Of a stretch of DNA of 64,000 nucleotides, positions 42,001 through 50,650 are shown piece by piece. Each line of letters opens with the position of its first letter. Within the stretch, counting starts at the first letter, position 1. Position numbers and translations under genes: made by a program. This DNA comes from Streptomyces sp. NBC_00461 (GTDB taxonomy: Bacteria; Actinomycetota; Actinomycetes; Streptomycetales; Streptomycetaceae), in contig NZ_CP107902.1 of the NCBI RefSeq assembly GCF_036013935.1, forward strand, positions 8,403,001 through 8,467,000. Direction: 5' to 3'. Below the pieces are notes generated by a model. The model was not told the origin of the DNA, searched no databases, and saw only the letters and a list, made by a program, of their open reading frames with translations.

Positions 42001-42249
42001 TGCAAAGGAAACGTCAACTGGCGCTCGCCCCAGGAATCTTGACGCCAATCGGTGTGTTGTTGTGATGTGCAGGACACCCCAGGGAAGCGCACCGCGTTGT
42101 ACAACGTAAGCTGTACCGGTCCCGAAACGCGGCAAACTGGGGCGATAATGCGCGACACCCTCAAGCGGGACAGCCGCGCGGGCTGCCGGGCGGCGTGTCC
42201 GAAATAGTATGCATTGGGACAACAGTGTAGAACGGGAGATGTGACGGCA
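42001..42249 (+). promoter_or_regulatory. Promoter/operator region of the hopanoid operon
   Basis: TTGACG (42039-42044) with TGATGT 18 nt on is a possible -35/-10 pair. CGTTGTACAACG at 42095-42106 is a perfect 12-bp palindrome, an operator-like site for a TetR-type repressor, followed by TAAGCT. A TAGTAT hexamer near 42205 is a second -10 candidate, and GGGAG lies before the leader ORF at 42250. No gene is seen here apart from that short ORF. Confidence 0.45.
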
Positions 42250-42315
42250 ATGGCTACGGAAACTCCCCAGCTGTGCGCAGCATGTGCCGTCCCCGCCCCG
42301 GGTAGTCACCGGTGA
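42250..42315 (+). CDS. 21-codon leader ORF with CAAC motif before hpnC
   Basis: ATG 42250 opens a 21-residue frame starting MATETPQLCAACAVPAPG. Its TGA (42313-42315) overlaps the hpnC GTG (42312-42314) as GTGA. GGGAG lies 12 nt upstream, so the peptide may be translated and couple to hpnC. The two Cys with AA between them could bind metal or simply arise from coding chance. Nothing more can be said about function. Confidence 0.45.
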   Translation: MATETPQLCAACAVPAPGSHR

Positions 42316-43214
42316 CGGGAACCGGCAGGCCGCACACCGGTGACCCGGAGCGCGGCACGCTCGACAAGGCCGCGGGTGAGAACTTCCCCGTGGCGCCGTT
42401 CTTCCTGCCCAAGGCCTGGCGCGCCGACCTCATGGCCGTGTACGGCTTCGCCCGCCTCGTCGACGACATCGGCGACGGCGATCTGGCCCCCGGCGGCGCC
42501 GACGCGCGTCTGCTCGGCGTGTCGGCCGAGGAGGCCGAGAACCGCCTGCTGCTCCTGGACGCCTTCGAGACGGACCTGAACCGGGTCTTCGACTCGACCC
42601 CGCGCCACCCCCTGCTGCGCCGCCTCCAGCCGACCGTCCGGCGCCACACGCTGACCCCCGAGCCCTTCCGCGGCCTGATCGCCGCCAACCGCCAGGACCA
42701 GCTCGTCAGCCGCTACGAGACCTACGACGACCTGCTCGCGTACTGCGAACTGTCGGCCAACCCCGTGGGCCGCCTCGTCCTCTCCGTCACCGGCACCTCG
42801 ACCCCCGAGCGCATCCGCCTCTCGGACGCGATCTGCACCGCCCTCCAGATCGTCGAACACCTCCAGGACGTCGCCGAGGACCTCGGCCGCGACCGCATCT
42901 ACCTGCCCGCCGAGGACATGAAGCAGTTCCATGTGCAAGAGGCGGATCTCGCCACGCCGACCGCGGGCGCATCGTTGCGCGCACTGGTCGCATACGAAGC
43001 GCAACGCGCCCGCGATCTCCTGAATGAAGGCGCCCCCCTGGTGGGTAGCGTCCACGGCAGGTTGAAGTTGCTGCTCGCCGGGTTCGTGGCGGGGGGAAGG
43101 GCGGCGATCCGTGCGATCGCCGCCGCGGAATACGACGTACTTCCCGGTCCGCCCAAGCCCGGCAAGGTCCAGCTGCTGCGCGAGGTGGGCGTGACTCTGC
43201 GAGGAGAGGGGTGA
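42312..43214 (+). CDS. hpnC: Hydroxysqualene synthase HpnC
   Basis: The 300-residue squalene/phytoene synthase-fold enzyme converts presqualene diphosphate to hydroxysqualene. Motifs: GENFPVAPFFLPKAWRADLM, the first Asp-rich box FARLVDDIGDGDLAPGG, LIAANRQDQLVSRYETYDDL, CELSANPVGRLVLSV, and the second Asp-rich box HLQDVAEDLGRDRIYLPAED. It opens the HpnCDE route from FPP to squalene. GTG 42312 overlaps a leader ORF, and the 3' end overlaps hpnD (GTGA at 43211). Confidence 0.93.
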   Translation: MTGTGRPHTGDPERGTLDKAAGENFPVAPFFLPKAWRADLMAVYGFARLVDDIGDGDLAPGGADARLLGVSAEEAENRLLLLDAFETDLNRVFDSTPRHPLLRRLQPTVRRHTLTPEPFRGLIAANRQDQLVSRYETYDDLLAYCELSANPVGRLVLSVTGTSTPERIRLSDAICTALQIVEHLQDVAEDLGRDRIYLPAEDMKQFHVQEADLATPTAGASLRALVAYEAQRARDLLNEGAPLVGSVHGRLKLLLAGFVAGGRAAIRAIAAAEYDVLPGPPKPGKVQLLREVGVTLRGEG

Positions 43215-44161
43215 TCCGGACCGTGGAGTCGGAACAACACGTGTCCGCACCGGTACTCGCCGCCTACAGCTACTGCGAGGCCGTCACCGGACAGCAGGCA
43301 CGTAACTTCGCGTACGGCATCAGGCTGCTGCCGACGCCCAAGCGTCGCGCCATGTCGGCCCTGTACGCGTTCTCCAGGCGCGTCGACGACATCGGCGACG
43401 GCGCGCTGGCGGTCGACGTCAAGGCGGCACGACTCGAGGACACCCGGGCGCTGCTGGCCCGGGTGCGCGAGGGGGTGGTCGCCGAGGACGACATCGACCC
43501 GGTGGCCGTCGCCCTCACCCACACTGCCGAGACCTTCCCGGTCCCGCTCGACGGACTGGACGAGCTGATCGACGGCGTGCTGATGGACGTCCGCGGTGAG
43601 ACCTACGAGACCTGGGACGACCTGAAGGTCTACTGCCGCTGTGTCGCGGGCGCCATCGGGCGGCTCTCGCTCGGCGTGTTCGGCACGGAACCGGGAGCGC
43701 GCGGCGCCGAGCGCGCGCCGGAGTACGCCGACACGCTGGGGCTGGCGCTGCAGCTCACCAACATCCTCAGAGACGTCCGCGAGGATGCCGAGGGTGGTCG
43801 TACGTATCTGCCCTCCGACGACCTCGCGAAATTCGGGTGCTCGGCCGGGTTCAACGGGCCGACCCCGCCGGAGGGCTCCGACTTCGCGGGCCTCGTGCAC
43901 TTCGAAGTGCGACGGGCCCGCGCTCTTTTCGCCGAGGGCTATCGGCTCCTCCCCATGCTCGACCGGCGCAGCGGCGCGTGCGTCGCCGCCATGGCCGGCA
44001 TCTACCGCCGTCTGCTCGACCGCATCGAGCGCGACCCCGAGGCCGTGCTGCGGGGCCGGGTCTCGCTGCCCGGGCGGGAGAAGGCGTACGTCGCCGTCCG
44101 CGGCCTGTCCGGGCTGGACGCCCGGCATGTGACGCGGAGGACCATCAGGAGGCGCGCCTGA
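43211..44161 (+). CDS. hpnD: Presqualene diphosphate synthase HpnD
   Basis: The 316-residue enzyme condenses two FPP to presqualene diphosphate. It has the same fold as HpnC, with YSYCEAVTGQQARNFAYGIR, FSRRVDDIGDGALAVDV (first Asp box), LDELIDGVLMDVRGETYETW, YCRCVAGAIGRLSLGVFG and LALQLTNILRDVREDAEGGR (second Asp box) then TYLPSDDL. Start GTG 43211 overlaps the hpnC stop. Its stop overlaps the next ATG as TGATG. It probably acts first in the HpnCDE sequence. Confidence 0.93.
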   Translation: MIRTVESEQHVSAPVLAAYSYCEAVTGQQARNFAYGIRLLPTPKRRAMSALYAFSRRVDDIGDGALAVDVKAARLEDTRALLARVREGVVAEDDIDPVAVALTHTAETFPVPLDGLDELIDGVLMDVRGETYETWDDLKVYCRCVAGAIGRLSLGVFGTEPGARGAERAPEYADTLGLALQLTNILRDVREDAEGGRTYLPSDDLAKFGCSAGFNGPTPPEGSDFAGLVHFEVRRARALFAEGYRLLPMLDRRSGACVAAMAGIYRRLLDRIERDPEAVLRGRVSLPGREKAYVAVRGLSGLDARHVTRRTIRRRA

Positions 44162-44301
44162 TGGACAAACAGGGCCAAGGTGATTCCACCGACGAAAAGC
44201 GGCACGCAACCCTCCATGCAGGGACGGCGTCCCTGACTGCAACGGCCTGCTGTTGTGCACGGTTCAACCACGGCGGTCGCGCAGGGGAGGATGCACGATG
44301 A
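44161..44301 (+). CDS. 46-residue Cys-rich micro-protein inside the hopanoid operon
   Basis: This frame starts MDKQGQGDSTDEKRHATLHA and continues GTASLTATACCCARFNHGGR to its end at AGEDAR. Its ATG overlaps the hpnD stop (TGATG at 44159) and its TGA overlaps the hpnE ATG (ATGA at 44298), so it is coupled on both sides, which is strong evidence of translation. I recall small DUF-numbered relatives (possibly DUF6380) in other Streptomyces hopanoid clusters, but am not sure. The CCC triplet could bind metal or form a disulphide. Function unknown. Confidence 0.75.
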   Translation: MDKQGQGDSTDEKRHATLHAGTASLTATACCCARFNHGGRAGEDAR

Positions 44302-45725
44302 GCGACGTCACGCGGTCCGACGATTCGCCCGCGGATCCGGCGGGGCGCTCCGCAAGGGACGCCGTCGTGATCGGTGGCGGGCTCGCCGGCATCACCGCCG
44401 CGCTCGCGCTCGCCGACGCCGGAGTGCGTGTCACCCTGGTCGAGGGCAGGCCGAGACTCGGTGGCCTGGCCTTCTCGTTCCAGCGCGGCGAGCTGACCGT
44501 CGACAACGGACAGCATGTGTACCTGCGCTGCTGCACCGCCTACCGCTGGTTCCTCGACCGCATCGAGGGGACGGCGCTGGCGCCGCTGCAGGATCGTCTC
44601 GACGTGCCCGTACTCGATGTCGACAAGCCCGAGGGGCGACGGCTCGGCAGGCTGAGGCGCGACGCGCTGCCCGTGCCCCTGCATCTGGGGCGCAGCCTCG
44701 CTACGTATCCGCATCTCTCCCTAGCCGAGCGGGCCAGAGTGGGGCGTGCCGCGCTCGCGCTCAAGGGGCTCGACCTCGCCGATCCGACCCTGGACACCCA
44801 GGACTTCGGCAGCTGGCTGACCGCGCACGGTCAGTCGGCGCGTGCCGTCGAGGCCCTGTGGGACCTGGTCGGGGTCGCCACTCTCAACGCGGTCGCGGGC
44901 GACGCCTCGCTGGGGCTCGCCGCGATGGTGTTCAAGACCGGTCTGCTGTCCGACCCGGGCGCGGCCGACATCGGATGGGCGCACGTCCCGCTGGGCGAAC
45001 TGCATGACCGTCTCGCCCGCAAGGCGCTCGACTCCGCGGGCGTCCGTACCGAGGTCCGTACACGCGTCACCTCCATCTCTACTGACGAAAACGGGCGCCT
45101 GCGCGTTCAGGTTCCCGGCGAGGAGCTCCGAGCGGACACGGTGGTGCTCGCCGTACCCCAGCGCGAGGCCCACGATCTTCTGCCGGCAGGCGCCCTCGAC
45201 GCCCCTGACCAGCTGCTCGACATCGACACCGCGCCGATCCTCAACGTGCACGTCGTCTACGACCGGAAGGTGCTGAACCAGCCCTTCTTCGCGGCCCTCG
45301 GCACCCCCGTGCAGTGGGTCTTCGACCGCACCGACGCCTCAGGCCTGCGCGAAGGCCAGTACCTCGCGCTGTCCCAGTCGGCCGCCCACGACGAGATCGA
45401 CGAGCCGGTCGCCGCGCTGCGCGAGCGCTATCTGCCCGAGCTGGAGCGGCTGCTGCCGGGCACCCGCGACGCAGAGGTGAAGGACTTCTTCGTGACCAGG
45501 GAGCGCACGGCGACGTTCGCTCCGACCCCAGGCGTCGGGCGGCTGCGGCCCGGCGCCCGCACCAGGACCCCGGGCCTGTACCTGGCCGGAGCGTGGACCG
45601 CCACAGGGTGGCCCGCGACCATGGAGAGTGCGGTCCGCAGTGGCGTGAGTGCGGCGGACGCCGCGCTGAGCGCCCTGGGCCGGCCCCGCCCGAGTCACCT
45701 CTTCGACTTCGAGGAGGCGGCCTGA
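44298..45725 (+). CDS. hpnE: Hydroxysqualene dehydroxylase HpnE
   Basis: The 475-residue flavoprotein reduces hydroxysqualene to squalene. The N-terminal dinucleotide motif AVVIGGGLAGITAALALADA, then RPRLGGLAFSFQRGELTVDN with GQHVYLRCC, and the C-terminal LYLAGAWTATGWPATMESAV then RSGVSAADAALSA, mark the phytoene-desaturase-like HpnE group. The ATG at 44298 overlaps the micro-protein stop. The next gene begins 60 bp later or, by an alternative start, overlaps the stop. Confidence 0.92.
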   Translation: MSDVTRSDDSPADPAGRSARDAVVIGGGLAGITAALALADAGVRVTLVEGRPRLGGLAFSFQRGELTVDNGQHVYLRCCTAYRWFLDRIEGTALAPLQDRLDVPVLDVDKPEGRRLGRLRRDALPVPLHLGRSLATYPHLSLAERARVGRAALALKGLDLADPTLDTQDFGSWLTAHGQSARAVEALWDLVGVATLNAVAGDASLGLAAMVFKTGLLSDPGAADIGWAHVPLGELHDRLARKALDSAGVRTEVRTRVTSISTDENGRLRVQVPGEELRADTVVLAVPQREAHDLLPAGALDAPDQLLDIDTAPILNVHVVYDRKVLNQPFFAALGTPVQWVFDRTDASGLREGQYLALSQSAAHDEIDEPVAALRERYLPELERLLPGTRDAEVKDFFVTRERTATFAPTPGVGRLRPGARTRTPGLYLAGAWTATGWPATMESAVRSGVSAADAALSALGRPRPSHLFDFEEAA

Positions 45726-45784
45726 TGCTCGATCAGCACGCGGCAGGCCCCCGCACCCCCGGTACCGCAACAAGAGGAGAGACT

Positions 45785-46852
45785 GTGCCCACTGTGCCCC
45801 CGGCCGAGACGGCTGCCGACGCGGTGGACGTGACCGCGCTCCTGGAGCGCGGCCGGACCCTTGCCACACCGGTACTGCGGGCGGCCGTGGACCGCCTGGC
45901 ACCCCCCATGGACACCGTTTCCGCCTACCACTTCGGCTGGATCGACGCCGAGGGCAACCCCGCGGACGGGGACGGCGGCAAGGCCGTGCGCCCCGCCCTC
46001 GCGGTCCTGTCCGCCGAGGTCACCGGCGCCGCCCCTGAGGTCGGCATCCCCGGAGCCGTCGCCGTCGAACTGGTCCACAACTTCTCGCTGCTGCACGACG
46101 ACCTGATGGACGGCGACGAACAGCGCCGCCACCGCGACACCGTCTGGAAGGTGCACGGCCCCGCCCAGGCGATCCTCGTCGGCGACGCCCTGTTCGCCCT
46201 CGCCAACGAGGTCCTGCTGGAACTCGGCACCGTCGAGGCCGGCCGTGCCACCCGCCGCCTGACCACCGCCACCCGCGCCCTGATCGACGGCCAGGCCCAG
46301 GACATCTCCTACGAACACCGCGACCGCGTCAGCGTCGAGGAGTGCCTGGAGATGGAGGGCAACAAGACCGGCGCCCTGCTCGCCTGCGCCAGCTCCATCG
46401 GCGCCGTGCTCGGCGGCGCGGACGACCGCACCGCCGACACCCTGGAGAAGTACGGCTACCACCTCGGCCTCGCCTTCCAGGCCGTCGACGACCTCCTCGG
46501 CATCTGGGGCGACCCGGTCTCCACCGGCAAGCAGACCTGGAGCGACCTGCGCCAGCGCAAGAAGTCCCTGCCGGTCGTGGCCGCGCTCGCGGCGGGCGGT
46601 GCCGCCTCCGAGCGGCTCGGCGAGATCCTCGCCGCCGACGCCAAGAGCAGCGACTTCGAGAACTTCTCCGAGGAGGAGTTCGCCTATCGCGCCGCCCTGA
46701 TCGAGGACGCGGGCGGCCGCGAGTGGACGGCCCAAGAGGCACGTCGTCAGCACACCATCGCCATCGAGTCCCTGCACGCCATCGACATGCCCGACCGGGT
46801 ACGGGACCGGTTCACGGCGCTCGCGGACTTCGTCGTCGTACGAAAGAGATGA
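45785..46852 (+). CDS. Polyprenyl (farnesyl-type) diphosphate synthase
   Basis: The 355-residue trans-prenyltransferase has the first Asp-rich motif NFSLLHDDLMDGDEQRRHRD near residue 108 and the second motif LAFQAVDDLLGIWGDPVSTG, written DDxxGxWGD. It should make FPP (or GGPP) for HpnD, given its location between hpnE and shc; product length cannot be decided. GTG 45785 has AGAGGAGAG just upstream. ATG 45725, overlapping the hpnE stop as TGATG, is a possible longer start. Confidence 0.9.
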   Translation: MPTVPPAETAADAVDVTALLERGRTLATPVLRAAVDRLAPPMDTVSAYHFGWIDAEGNPADGDGGKAVRPALAVLSAEVTGAAPEVGIPGAVAVELVHNFSLLHDDLMDGDEQRRHRDTVWKVHGPAQAILVGDALFALANEVLLELGTVEAGRATRRLTTATRALIDGQAQDISYEHRDRVSVEECLEMEGNKTGALLACASSIGAVLGGADDRTADTLEKYGYHLGLAFQAVDDLLGIWGDPVSTGKQTWSDLRQRKKSLPVVAALAAGGAASERLGEILAADAKSSDFENFSEEEFAYRAALIEDAGGREWTAQEARRQHTIAIESLHAIDMPDRVRDRFTALADFVVVRKR

Positions 46853-46885
46853 TCGTTATCGGTCGAATAACCCTCGCGTAGTCGC

Positions 46886-46917
46886 CGGCCGGTGTCGCGG
46901 GAAGACAGCACCGGCCG
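46886..46917 (+). terminator. Hairpin between the prenyl synthase and shc
   Basis: CGGCCGGTG (46886-46894) pairs with CACCGGCCG (46909-46917). It lies in the 115-bp gap before shc and may be an internal attenuator or RNA-processing site. Confidence 0.4.
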
Positions 46918-46967
46918 ACGGCGGACCCACAGCAGCACGATTCGCACGACTGCACTAAGGGGAAGCC

Positions 46968-48977
46968 ATGACAGCGACGACCGACGGAAGCACCGGGGCC
47001 CTGCCGCCCCGAGCTGCCGCGGCCAGCGAAACCGCCAGTACGAACCCCGTGGCGGCCGGGGTGCACGACGCCGCCGTACACGCCGTACAACGCTCCACCG
47101 ACTTCCTGCTGTCCACGCAGGACGCCGAGGGCTGGTGGAAGGGCGACCTCGAGACCAACGTGACCATGGACGCCGAGGATCTGCTTCTGCGGCAGTTCCT
47201 GGGCATCCTGGACGAGGCCACCGCGCAGGCCGCCGCCCTGTTCATCCGCGGTGAGCAGCGCGAGGACGGTGCCTGGGCCACCTTCTACGGCGGACCGGGC
47301 GAACTCTCCGCCACCATCGAGGCGTACGTCGCCCTGCGCCTGGCCGGCGACGAGCCGCAGGCGCCGCACATGGCGAAGGCCTCGGCCTGGATCCGCGAGC
47401 GGGGCGGCATCGTCTCGGCCCGCGTCTTCACCCGGATCTGGCTCGCCCTGTTCGGCTGGTGGAAGTGGGAGGACCTGCCCGAACTCCCGCCGGAACTCAT
47501 CTACTTCCCCAAGTGGATGCCGCTCAACATCTACGACTTCGGGTGCTGGGCCCGGCAGACCATCGTGCCGCTCACGATCGTGTCCGCGAAGCGGCCGGTG
47601 CGGCCCGCGCCCTTCCCCCTCGACGAGCTGCACGCCGATCCGGACAACCCGAATCCGCCCAAGTCCCTTGCTCCAGCGGCCAGTTGGGACGGTGCCTTCC
47701 AGCGACTCGACAAGGCGCTGCACCAGTTGCGCAAGGTCGCGCCGCGCAGACTGCGCAAGGCGGCCATGAACACGGCGGCCCGCTGGATCATCGAGCGGCA
47801 GGAGAACGACGGCTGCTGGGGCGGCATCCAGCCGCCGGCCGTGTACTCGGTGATCGCGCTGTATCTGCTGGGCTACGACCTCGAACACCCGGTGATGCGC
47901 GAGGGGTTGGCGTCGCTGGACCGTTTCGCCGTGTGGCGCGAGGACGGGGCGCGGATGATCGAGGCCTGTCAGTCGCCCGTGTGGGACACCTGCCTCGCCA
48001 CCATCGCGCTCGCCGACGCGGGCGTGCCCGCCGACCACCCCCAGCTCGTCAAGGCGGCGGACTGGATGCTCGGCGAGGAGATCGTCCGCCCCGGCGACTG
48101 GTCCGTGAAGCGGCCCCAACTGCCGCCCGGTGGCTGGGCGTTCGAGTTCCACAACGACAACTACCCCGACATCGACGACACCGCTGAGGTCGTCCTCGCC
48201 CTGCGCCGAGTCAAGCACCACGACCCGGAGCGGGTGGAGAGGGCGATCGGGCGCGGGGTGCGCTGGAACCTCGGGATGCAGTCGAAGAACGGTGCCTGGG
48301 GTGCCTTCGACGTCGACAACACCAGCCCCTTCCCCAACCGGCTGCCGTTCTGCGACTTCGGCGAGGTCATCGACCCGCCCTCCGCGGACGTCACGGCACA
48401 CGTGGTGGAGATGCTGGCAGTCGAGGGCCTCTCGCACGACCCGCGCACCCGGCGCGGCATCGAGTGGCTGCTCGCCGAACAGGAGGCGGACGGCTCGTGG
48501 TTCGGGCGCTGGGGCGTCAACTACGTGTACGGCACCGGGTCCGTCGTACCCGCCCTCGTCGCGGCCGGCTTTCCCGCCGCGCACCCGGCGATCCGGCGGG
48601 CCGTCTCCTGGCTGGAGTCGGTCCAGAACGACGACGGCGGCTGGGGCGAGGACCTGCGCTCGTACAAGGACGTCAAGAAGTGGAGCGGTCGCGGAGCCTC
48701 CACCGCCTCGCAGACGGCGTGGGCGCTGATGGCCCTGCTGGCGGCGGGCGAGAAGGGCTCCAACGCCGTCGAGCGCGGTGTCGAGTGGCTCGCGGCCACG
48801 CAGCGCGAGGACGGTTCCTGGGACGAGCCGTACTTCACCGGGACCGGCTTCCCGTGGGACTTCTCGATCAACTACCACCTCTACCGGCAGGTGTTCCCGC
48901 TCACCGCACTCGGCCGCTACGTGCACGGAGAACCCTTCGCCAAGAAGCCGCCGCTCGCCGAGGTCAAGGGGGGCTGA
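46968..48977 (+). CDS. shc: Squalene-hopene cyclase
   Basis: The 669-residue monotopic membrane enzyme cyclises squalene to hopene (and hopanol). The catalytic motif DIDDTAE is at residues 401-404, with EACQSPVWDTCLATIALADA upstream. QW repeats (QEADGSWFGRWGVNYVYGTG, QNDDGGWGEDL, QREDGSWDEPYFTGTGFPWD) are visible. The N-terminus lacks a signal peptide, and the non-polar FGWWKWEDLPELPPELIYFP segment fits membrane insertion. AAGGGGAAG precedes the ATG. The stop overlaps the hpnG start (TGATG). Confidence 0.96.
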   Translation: MTATTDGSTGALPPRAAAASETASTNPVAAGVHDAAVHAVQRSTDFLLSTQDAEGWWKGDLETNVTMDAEDLLLRQFLGILDEATAQAAALFIRGEQREDGAWATFYGGPGELSATIEAYVALRLAGDEPQAPHMAKASAWIRERGGIVSARVFTRIWLALFGWWKWEDLPELPPELIYFPKWMPLNIYDFGCWARQTIVPLTIVSAKRPVRPAPFPLDELHADPDNPNPPKSLAPAASWDGAFQRLDKALHQLRKVAPRRLRKAAMNTAARWIIERQENDGCWGGIQPPAVYSVIALYLLGYDLEHPVMREGLASLDRFAVWREDGARMIEACQSPVWDTCLATIALADAGVPADHPQLVKAADWMLGEEIVRPGDWSVKRPQLPPGGWAFEFHNDNYPDIDDTAEVVLALRRVKHHDPERVERAIGRGVRWNLGMQSKNGAWGAFDVDNTSPFPNRLPFCDFGEVIDPPSADVTAHVVEMLAVEGLSHDPRTRRGIEWLLAEQEADGSWFGRWGVNYVYGTGSVVPALVAAGFPAAHPAIRRAVSWLESVQNDDGGWGEDLRSYKDVKKWSGRGASTASQTAWALMALLAAGEKGSNAVERGVEWLAATQREDGSWDEPYFTGTGFPWDFSINYHLYRQVFPLTALGRYVHGEPFAKKPPLAEVKGG

Positions 48978-49618
48978 TGAGCACACAGCCCGCCTCGGCC
49001 CCGCTGCTGATCGCCTGCGCGCTCGGCATCGAGCACCTCGCCCTGCGCACGAGCGACCGAGGGGGCGCCGGCGGTCCTGTCACCGTTCTGCGCACCGGCA
49101 TGGGGCGCGAGGCGGCCGAGCGGTCCGTCACCCGGCTGCTGGCCGACCCGGCCCTGCGTGATGCAGCCGTGCTGGCCACCGGCTTCTGTGCCGGGCTCGC
49201 CCCCGGGATGCACCCCGGCGATCTGGTCGTCGCCGAGGAGACCCGGGATCCGGACGGAACCGTTCCGTGCGTCGGGACCGACCTCCTCGTCAAAGAGCTC
49301 GCGCGGGCCGTGCCCGGGCGTGCCGTCCACACAGGGCCGCTGACCGGCTCTGATCACGTCGTCCGCGGTCACGAACGGTCGGATCTGCTCGCAACCGGCG
49401 CGATCGCGGTCGACATGGAATCCGCGGCGACGCTCCTCAGCGCCGTACGCACAGGTGAGCGCCCGGTTGCGGCCGTACGAGTGGTCGTGGACGCTCCTGA
49501 ACATGAACTCGTCCGGATCGGCACGGTGCGCGGTGGAATATCAGCTTTCCGCGTCCTTCGTTCCGTTCTTCCAGCTTTCTTCGAATGGCACCGTTCTTTG
49601 CTGCTCCCCCGGAGGTGA
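48977..49618 (+). CDS. hpnG: HpnG-like adenosylhopane nucleosidase/phosphorylase
   Basis: The 213-residue purine-nucleoside-phosphorylase-like protein has LLIACALGIEHLALRTSDRG, LATGFCAGLAPGMHPGDLVV then AEETRDPDGT, and AIAVDMESAATLLSAV with the conserved MES Glu. HpnG removes adenine from adenosylhopane to give ribosylhopane, linking HpnH to amino-bacteriohopanetriol. The ATG overlaps the shc stop, so translation is coupled. The short length compared with PNPs is usual for HpnG. Confidence 0.9.
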   Translation: MSTQPASAPLLIACALGIEHLALRTSDRGGAGGPVTVLRTGMGREAAERSVTRLLADPALRDAAVLATGFCAGLAPGMHPGDLVVAEETRDPDGTVPCVGTDLLVKELARAVPGRAVHTGPLTGSDHVVRGHERSDLLATGAIAVDMESAATLLSAVRTGERPVAAVRVVVDAPEHELVRIGTVRGGISAFRVLRSVLPAFFEWHRSLLLPRR

Positions 49619-49623
49619 GCCAG

Positions 49624-50646
49624 ATGGCCATGCCGCTGCGCCAGTCCATCAAGGTCGCTACGTACTTGGTTGAACAGAAGCTCCGCAAGCGGGACAAGTT
49701 CCCGTTGATCGTGGAGCTGGAACCTCTCTTCGCATGCAATCTGAAGTGCGAGGGCTGCGGCAAGATCCAGCACCCGGCGGGTGTGCTCAAGCAGCGCATG
49801 CCGGTCGCGCAGGCCGTGGGAGCGGTGCTGGAGTCCGGCGCGCCGATGGTGTCGATCGCGGGCGGCGAACCCCTGATGCACCCTCAGATCGACGAGATCG
49901 TGCGGCAGTTGGTGGCGAAGAGGAAGTACGTCTTCCTCTGCACCAACGCCATGCTGCTGCGCAAGAAGATGGACAAGTTCAAGCCCTCTCCCTATTTCGC
50001 CTTCGCCGTGCACATCGACGGGCTGCGGGAGCGGCACGACGAGTCGGTGGCGAAGGAGGGCGTGTTCGACGAGGCCGTGGAGGCCATCAAGGAGGCCAAG
50101 CAGCGCGGCTTCCGGGTGACCACCAACTCGACCTTCTTCAACACGGACACCCCGCAGACCATCATCGAGGTGCTCAACTTCCTCAACGACGACCTCAAGG
50201 TCGACGAGATGATGATCTCGCCCGCCTACGCCTACGAGAAGGCGCCCGACCAGGAGCACTTCCTGGGCGTGGAACAGACCCGCGAACTGTTCAAGAAGGC
50301 CTTCGCGGGCGGCAACCGCAAGAAGTGGCGGCTCAACCACTCGCCGCTGTTCCTTGACTTCCTCGAGGGCAAGGTCGACTTCCCCTGCACCGCCTGGGCG
50401 ATCCCGAACTACTCGCTCTTCGGCTGGCAGCGTCCCTGCTACCTGATGAGCGACGGGTACGTGCCGACGTACCGCGAGCTGATCGAGGACACCGACTGGG
50501 ACAAGTACGGCCGCGGCAAGGACCCGCGCTGCGCCAACTGCATGGCGCACTGCGGCTACGAGCCCACCGCCGTCCTCGCCACCATGGGGTCCCTGAAGGA
50601 GTCCCTGCGCGCCATGCGCGAGACGGTCTCCGGAAACCGGGATTGA
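49624..50646 (+). CDS. hpnH: Adenosylhopane synthase HpnH (B12-independent radical SAM)
   Basis: The 340-residue radical-SAM protein has CNLKCEGCG with Cys38, Cys42 and Cys45 for the 4Fe-4S cluster, then [29 protein letters not shown] and a SPASM-like C-terminal Cys set ([20 protein letters not shown] and [20 protein letters not shown]). It joins the 5'-deoxyadenosyl group to hopene. GGAGGTGAG is just before ATG 49624, and [11 protein letters not shown] is the family N-terminus. It sits 5 bp after hpnG. Confidence 0.95.
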   Translation: MAMPLRQSIKVATYLVEQKLRKRDKFPLIVELEPLFACNLKCEGCGKIQHPAGVLKQRMPVAQAVGAVLESGAPMVSIAGGEPLMHPQIDEIVRQLVAKRKYVFLCTNAMLLRKKMDKFKPSPYFAFAVHIDGLRERHDESVAKEGVFDEAVEAIKEAKQRGFRVTTNSTFFNTDTPQTIIEVLNFLNDDLKVDEMMISPAYAYEKAPDQEHFLGVEQTRELFKKAFAGGNRKKWRLNHSPLFLDFLEGKVDFPCTAWAIPNYSLFGWQRPCYLMSDGYVPTYRELIEDTDWDKYGRGKDPRCANCMAHCGYEPTAVLATMGSLKESLRAMRETVSGNRD

Positions 50647-50650
50647 CGTC

